DNA of 12,491 bases, from positions 12,291-24,781 of the forward strand of contig DNMS01000188.1 of assembly GCA_003488105.1 (NCBI GenBank), given 5' to 3'. Under the pieces are notes generated by a model, which saw only the letters and a program-made list of their open reading frames with translations, ran no database searches and had not been told where the DNA came from. Source of the stretch: Rhodospirillaceae bacterium. GTDB taxonomy: Bacteria > Pseudomonadota > Alphaproteobacteria > Rhodospirillales_A > Casp-alpha2. The translations under genes and the position numbers were made by a program. The first letter of the stretch is position 1. Each line of letters opens with the position of its first letter. Of the stretch, positions 7,744 through 12,491 are shown one piece after another.

Positions 7744-9104
7744 TCTTCATTCTGACCCTGAGCGGCGCCCTGATGGCATTGATGGCGGCGGTGGAGATTC
7801 TGCACTTCCGCCGGGTCCGGCGGTTTACCTTCCTGACCGCCGCCCACGCGCTGATCGCCGCGGGCTATTGCCTGCCGGCGTTCCTCTTATGGTTTTTGCC
7901 GGGAACCCCCTGGGAAATGGGCTCACGCGGTGCGGCCGACCCGAACCCCTGGGGCATTCGGCTGTACCTGATCGATCTCGCGGATCACTTGAATCTTCCA
8001 GAAGGCGCGTTCGTCAATGCCGGCATCATCCTGTTCGGTGCCTATGGTTCAATGTTGGTAGGCTATTTTTTGATGCGGCGCGCACCTGTCCCGCCGCTCA
8101 TCAGTGCCGAACTGCCGCGATCCTGGTTGTTGATAATTGGCTTCGGTCTCGGGATCGCGGCAACAGTGGCAATGGCCGTATACGCATCGCAATTCACCGG
8201 CCTGCGAAACCTAGTCGACAACGGAATCCATGTGCGCACTGGCAACATCACTGTGAAGTGGGGGTATCTTCAAGTCCTGGCGCAGGTCGGATTAACGGCT
8301 TTTTTGATCCTGATTTCCGGCGCCCTCCGATTGCCGGGGTGGCGGAAATACTTGGTCATAACATTCGCAGCAGCCGTATGGTTCGTGGCCCTCGTGCGCA
8401 TTCTCCACGTCGGCGGTCGCCTGGAACTGGGCGCCTTTATTTTTATCCCGGTCTTAGCTCTGGGCTTTCTCGCCAAATCAAAAGGGCACGCCATTTTTGC
8501 CTTCGCCGTTGTCGGTGCGGCAGCGTTGATCGTTTTGAATACATCGCATTCCTTCAGTCACGACCCACTTGGCGAAATCATTACCATCCTGTCCAATATG
8601 CAACGCGCCCTGAATGATCATATTGTTTTTGCGTTGGCTGACTTTGGCTTCCCACACATCGTTTCGGCACATACCCTGACTGTTGTGCCCGAGATCATCG
8701 GTTTCCGCTATTTTATCGATCTTCCCCTGGGCCTAGCCTACATGCTGCCCAATTTCTCCGGTGTCGAAACGTTACCACCGATGATTTTGAGCCTACAGGT
8801 GAAGCTGCTTCCCTGGATTCCAGTCGATCTGTTTTCGTTCGGCTATTACAGCTTGGGAACGCTCGGTGTGTTGATCACCTTCGCCGCGTTCGGCGCGCTC
8901 CTGGCGCTATTCGACGGATGGTTGACGGAGAGTTCGGGCTGGCTCGGGCAGACGCTGCGCGCGGCCTGGCTGTTCTATCTGCCGTTCCGGCTGCTCTACG
9001 CAGACCCCTATGCGGCCCTGCAATCGGGCTTCGGGCTGATCGCCGGAACAGTCTTGATCGCGGTCCTGGCCCTGTGGGCGGCCTGGCGGCGGCGCGGCGC
9101 CTAA
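7740..9104 (+). CDS. Candidate O-antigen/repeat-unit polymerase (Wzy-like membrane protein)
   Basis: A 454-residue membrane protein with about 11 hydrophobic segments by eye and one long hydrophilic region (about 267-365) between the eighth and ninth, the size and topology expected of Wzy. GGRLELG (225-231) recalls the Gly-Arg motif at a membrane edge of Wzy proteins, and FGYYSLGTLGVLI (367-379) recalls the YxNfGxxG element seen in many repeat-unit polymerases. Wzy sequences are highly divergent, so the call rests on topology and on lying directly after wzx. The GTG start overlaps the wzx stop and has AGGA at 7729-7732, 7 bases upstream. The middle of the gene is more A/T-rich than its neighbours (27 of 60 bases are G/C in 8581-8640, against 42 of 60 in 3181-3240). 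The stop TAA overlaps the TAG of the convergent gene. Confidence 0.72.
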   Translation: MIFILTLSGALMALMAAVEILHFRRVRRFTFLTAAHALIAAGYCLPAFLLWFLPGTPWEMGSRGAADPNPWGIRLYLIDLADHLNLPEGAFVNAGIILFGAYGSMLVGYFLMRRAPVPPLISAELPRSWLLIIGFGLGIAATVAMAVYASQFTGLRNLVDNGIHVRTGNITVKWGYLQVLAQVGLTAFLILISGALRLPGWRKYLVITFAAAVWFVALVRILHVGGRLELGAFIFIPVLALGFLAKSKGHAIFAFAVVGAAALIVLNTSHSFSHDPLGEIITILSNMQRALNDHIVFALADFGFPHIVSAHTLTVVPEIIGFRYFIDLPLGLAYMLPNFSGVETLPPMILSLQVKLLPWIPVDLFSFGYYSLGTLGVLITFAAFGALLALFDGWLTESSGWLGQTLRAAWLFYLPFRLLYADPYAALQSGFGLIAGTVLIAVLALWAAWRRRGA

Positions 9105-10027
9105 CCGGACGGCGCGATCAGCGGTGCAACTTCCGGATACTTAAGCCCGGTGGAAATACTGCCGCCATCGGTCTGCACGATGTCAAACACCCTGTTTTGC
9201 ACGCCATCGCCTGCCAAATGCACGATGCCGAGGGGCTGATGCGGTGCATGGGGTTCCACGAACAGGCGGCGGACGGGATCGAACTTCAACGTCCCATGGC
9301 CGCACAGCCAATTGCAGTAGGCCGGCAGGAAGGTCGCCGGCGCCTTGTCGCCGAACACCACGTAGTTAAGCGCCGTCTGTTCGGAAATCCGGCCATAGAG
9401 ATCACGGATGCCGGGCCGAAGGCGCCAGCGGCATAACGCGGCCTTGAGCGCCGCCTGCCACAGCTGCCAATGGGGCGCGTCGCCGCGCAGTGCGAAGGCG
9501 CCGGAATTGAGGATCGGATTGCGGCCCAGACGGTCGGCCACCTTCCAGCCATAGGCCCAGCGGTACATGCGGTGGCTGGGCCGCCGCCAATAGGGCCGGG
9601 GCCGCTTGTAATGGGCGACATACCCGCGGTCGATTTCCGGCACGATGGCGAGCGCACCGTCGGCGGCGGCGTCGAGAAACAGCGATATGACCGACGCGTC
9701 CTGCACCCAGGCGTCGGAATCGATCCACATGTAGGTGTCGTAGCCGGGAAAGTGGGCCGGCAGGCAGGGCCTGGACACCATCGCCTTGAAATATCCCGGC
9801 GTGCGGTCGCGGCCGGGAAAGTCCAAATCCCAACCGACGGTCACCACCGAGGCCGCTATATCCTTCAGGGCCACGACCTGATTCGCCGTCAGCCCGACAT
9901 CGAGAATGCAGAGATCGGCATCCAATTCCGGCGCCCGGTCCCGCAGGGAACGCACGGTTCCCATGAGAAGATCGAAGTAATTGGCGTCCGAAGAAATGAC
10001 AATCGCGGTCTTGGAACCGTTGGGCAT
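9101..10027 (-). CDS. GT8-like glycosyltransferase (GT-A fold, DxD)
   Basis: A 308-residue protein resembling GT8-type retaining glycosyltransferases. The start (KTAIVISSDANYFDLLMGTVRSL) is a GT-A nucleotide-binding strand. It has a metal-binding DSD at 103-105 in MWIDSDAWV, NSGAFAL (174-180), EQTALN (216-221) and the late IVHLAGDG (268-275), in the order found in GT8 enzymes. There is no signal peptide or membrane segment. The ATG at 10027 was chosen; an in-frame TTG at 10033 would add two residues and cannot be excluded. It is the only minus-strand gene and converges on the polymerase candidate, so it is expressed separately, probably from the region before 10146. It may add a sugar to the repeat or to another glycoconjugate; the substrate is unknown. 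Confidence 0.82.
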   Translation of the reverse strand: MPNGSKTAIVISSDANYFDLLMGTVRSLRDRAPELDADLCILDVGLTANQVVALKDIAASVVTVGWDLDFPGRDRTPGYFKAMVSRPCLPAHFPGYDTYMWIDSDAWVQDASVISLFLDAAADGALAIVPEIDRGYVAHYKRPRPYWRRPSHRMYRWAYGWKVADRLGRNPILNSGAFALRGDAPHWQLWQAALKAALCRWRLRPGIRDLYGRISEQTALNYVVFGDKAPATFLPAYCNWLCGHGTLKFDPVRRLFVEPHAPHQPLGIVHLAGDGVQNRVFDIVQTDGGSISTGLKYPEVAPLIAPSG

Positions 10028-10145
10028 ATTCAAGGTCCGGTCGTTCGGGGTCGGGCGGTCGGCGGTGCGCGGCGATCTTATGCGTTAGCCGCGCGATGCG
10101 GAACCTAGTTGTTATAACCGCCCGGATTGGGCTAAGAGCCAAGAT
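10028..10145. promoter_or_regulatory. Divergent intergenic region, likely promoters for both flanking genes
   Basis: This 118-base gap separates the minus-strand GT8-like gene from the plus-strand dehydrogenase and is the longest non-coding stretch in the window, so promoters for both should lie here. An A/T-rich 8-base palindrome GTTATAAC at 10111-10118 contains TATAAC on both strands (plus 10113-10118, minus 10116-10111), a possible -10 element either way. I see no convincing -35 box at the right distance. TTAGCC (10085-10090) and GGCTAA (10130-10135) form a 6-base inverted repeat flanking it. AAGAG at 10134-10138 is a plausible ribosome binding site for the 10146 start. The site assignments are tentative. 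Confidence 0.4.
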
Positions 10146-11432
10146 ATGACAGTTCAACGCAGCATTTCCGTAATCGGTCTCGGCTATGTCGGCTTGCCCG
10201 TCGCCGTCGCCTTCGGGCGCGCCGGGTTTTCCGTCGTGGCCTTCGACATCTCGACCCCGCGGCTGGACGAGCTCCGCGCCGGCCACGACCGCACGCACGA
10301 AGTCACCGCCGCCGACCTTCAGGCCGCCGGCCTGACCTTCACCGACAACCCGGCGGATCTGGCCAAGGCCGATTTTCACATCGTCACCGTGCCGACGCCG
10401 ATTGATGGCCTTCGGCGACCGGACCTGGGGCCGCTGACGGCCGCGACGGAAACGCTGGGCGCTGTCCTTAAGAAGGGCGATATCGTCGTTTATGAATCGA
10501 CAGTCTACCCCGGCGCGACGGAAGAAGAATGCGTGCCGATCCTGGCGGAACGCTCGGGCCTGGCCTACGGCCGCGATTTCTTCGTGGGCTATTCGCCGGA
10601 ACGCATCAACCCGGGCGACCGCGAACATCGGTTCGAGACCATCAAGAAGGTCGTGTCGGGCTGCGACGCGGAAACCGCCGGCATCGTCGCCGAGACCTAC
10701 GGCGCCGTCGTCACGGCGGGCGTCCACATGGCACCCACCATCAAGACCGCCGAGGCCGCAAAGGTGATCGAGAACACCCAGCGTGACCTGAACATCGCGC
10801 TGATGAATGAACTGGCCCTGATCTTCGACCGCCTGGACATCGACACCTCCGATGTTCTGGCCGCCGCCGGCACAAAGTGGAATTTCCTGCCGTTCACGCC
10901 GGGTCTGGTCGGCGGGCACTGCATCGGGGTCGATCCCTACTATCTGACCCATCGCGCCGAAATGGCCGGCTACCGGCCCGAGGTCATCCTGGCCGGACGC
11001 CGCATCAATGACGAGATGGGCCCCTTCATCGCCCGCGAAACCATGCGTCGCCTGTCCAAGAGAGGCGGCATCAAGTCGTTTCGCGTGACCATCCTGGGTC
11101 TGACGTTCAAAGAGAACGTGCCCGACGTGCGCAACACCAAGGTGATCGACATCGCGCACGAGCTGGAACGCTTCGGCGCCGACGTGACGCTGCACGATCC
11201 GATGGCCGACCGTGCGGAAGTCAAACACGAATTCGGCGTGGAATTGGCGGCGGATGATGCCCTTGGCCAAGCGGACGCCGTGATTCTGGCCGTCCCGCAT
11301 GAGGCCTATCTGGCAAGGGGCTGGGATTGGATCGCCGGACTTCTTGCCGCCGACGACGGCCTGGTCGTCGACGTCCGCGCACGGCTGGCGCGGGACGGCC
11401 GCCCGTCCACGGTCGAGCTGTGGCGGCTGTGA
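10146..11432 (+). CDS. UDP-N-acetylhexosamine 6-dehydrogenase (TviB/WbpO type)
   Basis: A full-length (428 residues) UDP-glucose/GDP-mannose dehydrogenase family enzyme that oxidises C6 of a UDP-N-acetylhexosamine to the uronic acid with two NAD+. Visible features are VIGLGYVGLP (9-18) for NAD binding, VPTPID (82-87), YESTVYPG (116-123), GYSPERINPGDREHR (148-162), AAKVIENTQRD (204-214), GLVGGHCIGVDPYY (253-266) with catalytic C259, and LGLTFKENVPDVRNTK (317-332). The SPERINPGDxEHR and IENTQRDLNIAL wording matches TviB (Vi antigen) and WbpO rather than WbpA, whose version is close to SPERxDPGN. TviB makes UDP-GlcNAcA, the substrate the 1550-5300 genes need; UDP-GalNAc oxidation (WbpO) is the alternative. 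It follows the divergent region and appears to head a second transcription unit. Confidence 0.93.
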   Translation: MTVQRSISVIGLGYVGLPVAVAFGRAGFSVVAFDISTPRLDELRAGHDRTHEVTAADLQAAGLTFTDNPADLAKADFHIVTVPTPIDGLRRPDLGPLTAATETLGAVLKKGDIVVYESTVYPGATEEECVPILAERSGLAYGRDFFVGYSPERINPGDREHRFETIKKVVSGCDAETAGIVAETYGAVVTAGVHMAPTIKTAEAAKVIENTQRDLNIALMNELALIFDRLDIDTSDVLAAAGTKWNFLPFTPGLVGGHCIGVDPYYLTHRAEMAGYRPEVILAGRRINDEMGPFIARETMRRLSKRGGIKSFRVTILGLTFKENVPDVRNTKVIDIAHELERFGADVTLHDPMADRAEVKHEFGVELAADDALGQADAVILAVPHEAYLARGWDWIAGLLAADDGLVVDVRARLARDGRPSTVELWRL

Positions 11433-11457
11433 CGGCGGGCGGGGCCGGCTGATCGCC

Positions 11458-12491
11458 ATGCCGGACATGCGGCCCCAGCGCCCGCGACTGTTGTTCATCG
11501 TGACCGAGGACTGGGCGTTTCTGCGCCATCGCCTGCCCATGGCGCGGGCCGCCCTGGACATGGGGCTGGAGGTCGCCGTGGCGACGCGGGTTTCCGGCCA
11601 TGCCGACGCCATCCGCGCCCTCGGCATCACGGTGTTTCACACGCCGGTCGAACGCGCCGGCCTGTCCCCGATCGGCGATCTGCGCTACCTCGCGGCCCTG
11701 ATTTGCATCCTGCGCCGCTTTCGCCCCCAACTGATCCACAACGTCGCCGCCAAGCCGATCCTGTATGGCACCCTGGCGGCGCGGCTTTGCGCACGCGGTG
11801 TCGCGGTCATCAACGCCTTCACCGGGCTCGGCATCCTGTTCACCGACGATGGGGCAAAGCGATCCCTGAAAAGCCGCCTGCTGGGCGGTCTGCTGATGGG
11901 GGTGCTCCGCCGCCTGTGCGGCCATAAACAAGTCCACATGCTGGTGCAGAACGAAGACGACCATAGTTTCCTCGCGGCGCGCGGCATCGGCCGGGCTGGC
12001 CATATGCATCTTATTCCGGGTTCGGGGGTCGATCTGGCCCAGTTTCCGGTAACGCCCGACCCCCCCGCATCGCCCCTGCGCGCCGTCTTGGTGGGCCGGC
12101 TGCTGAAAACCAAGGGGGTCAAGGAATTCGTCCAGGCGGCCAGGATACTGAAGGATCGCGGATGCGACATCCACATGGTCCTGGTCGGCGCCCCCGACCC
12201 CGGCAACCCGACGACCGTAACACAGGACCAGATCGACGCCTGGGTCGCGGAAGGTCTGGTCGAGTGGGCCGGCGAACGGGACGACATCGCCGCCGTCTGG
12301 GCGGGGGCCCATATCGCCGTCCTGCCGTCCTACCGTGAGGGCCTGCCGAAAAGCCTGCTGGAGGCCGCGGCCTGCGCCCGCCCCCTGATCGCGACGGACG
12401 TGCCGGGCTGTCGTGCCCTGGTCCGCGACGGCGAGAACGGCCTGCTGGTACCGCCCCGGGACCCACAGGCCCTGGCCGATGCCATCGGCCA
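11458..12491 (+). CDS. GT4-family glycosyltransferase (3' partial)
   Basis: An open frame from ATG 11458 runs 344 codons to the window end without a stop; the missing part should be only some tens of residues. It is a GT-B, GT4 glycosyltransferase: N-terminal LLFIVTEDWAFLRHRLPMA (11-29), an acceptor domain with NAFTGLG (119-125), VLVGRLLKTKGVKEFVQAA (210-228) opening the donor domain, LPSYREGLPKSLLEAAACAR (289-308) carrying the EX7E pair E294/E302, and ENGLLVPPRDPQALADAI at the end. This pattern is common in GT4 enzymes adding the second or a later sugar of O-units and capsules. The gap to the dehydrogenase stop is 25 bases, so co-transcription is likely. ATG 11467 is an alternative start; neither has a strong ribosome binding site. 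The sugar transferred is unknown. Confidence 0.9.
   Translation, partial: MPDMRPQRPRLLFIVTEDWAFLRHRLPMARAALDMGLEVAVATRVSGHADAIRALGITVFHTPVERAGLSPIGDLRYLAALICILRRFRPQLIHNVAAKPILYGTLAARLCARGVAVINAFTGLGILFTDDGAKRSLKSRLLGGLLMGVLRRLCGHKQVHMLVQNEDDHSFLAARGIGRAGHMHLIPGSGVDLAQFPVTPDPPASPLRAVLVGRLLKTKGVKEFVQAARILKDRGCDIHMVLVGAPDPGNPTTVTQDQIDAWVAEGLVEWAGERDDIAAVWAGAHIAVLPSYREGLPKSLLEAAACARPLIATDVPGCRALVRDGENGLLVPPRDPQALADAIG

Noticed and set aside
9090..9120. Possible terminator between the convergent genes
   Set aside because: The two stop codons overlap and I found no stem-loop with a T-run here.
9402..11630. A long minus-strand open frame (742 codons) opposite the dehydrogenase
   Set aside because: It is antisense to a clear dehydrogenase and to the GT8-like gene in another frame, and its translation has no recognisable domain. 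Long antisense frames are expected in G+C-rich DNA.

Overview
The window is a G+C-rich bacterial surface-polysaccharide (O-antigen or capsule type) locus, cut at both ends. High G+C, GTG starts, ATGA/GTGA stop-start overlaps and the protein flavour suggest an alphaproteobacterium, possibly of the Rhodospirillales. That placement is inference; no marker gene is present.

Layout. Positions 1-9104 carry eight plus-strand genes packed as one apparent operon: the C-terminal part of an AsnB-like amidotransferase (63-698), a SAM-dependent methyltransferase (703-1539), a fused oxidoreductase/N-acetyltransferase (1550-3124), a PLP sugar aminotransferase (3121-4251), a UDP-sugar 2-epimerase (4248-5300), a GT4 glycosyltransferase (5297-6412), a Wzx-like flippase (6412-7743) and a Wzy-like polymerase candidate (7740-9104). 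A single minus-strand GT8-like glycosyltransferase (9101-10027) converges on the polymerase gene and shares stop-codon bases with it. A 118-bp divergent intergenic region follows, then a second plus-strand group: a nucleotide-sugar 6-dehydrogenase (10146-11432) and a GT4 glycosyltransferase cut off by the window end (11458-12491).

How the genes work together. The dehydrogenase, the fused WbpB-WbpD-like protein, the WbpE-like aminotransferase and the WbpI-like epimerase together supply every step from UDP-GlcNAc to UDP-ManNAc(3NAc)A (UDP-2,3-diacetamido-2,3-dideoxy-D-mannuronic acid). This is the route known from Pseudomonas aeruginosa O5 and Bordetella LPS. The glycosyltransferases would build a lipid-linked repeat containing this sugar, Wzx would flip it, and Wzy would polymerise it. 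The amidotransferase and methyltransferase are candidates for decorating the sugars. No initiating phosphoglycosyl transferase, chain-length regulator or ligase is in the window.

Caveats. The first 62 bases are an exact reverse complement of 115-176. This looks like a fold-back at a contig end, so the left edge should not be trusted. I do not see a wholly new system. The most distinctive points are the WbpB-WbpD fusion, the TviB/WbpO-type dehydrogenase in place of a WbpA type, and the lone reversed GT8-like gene.
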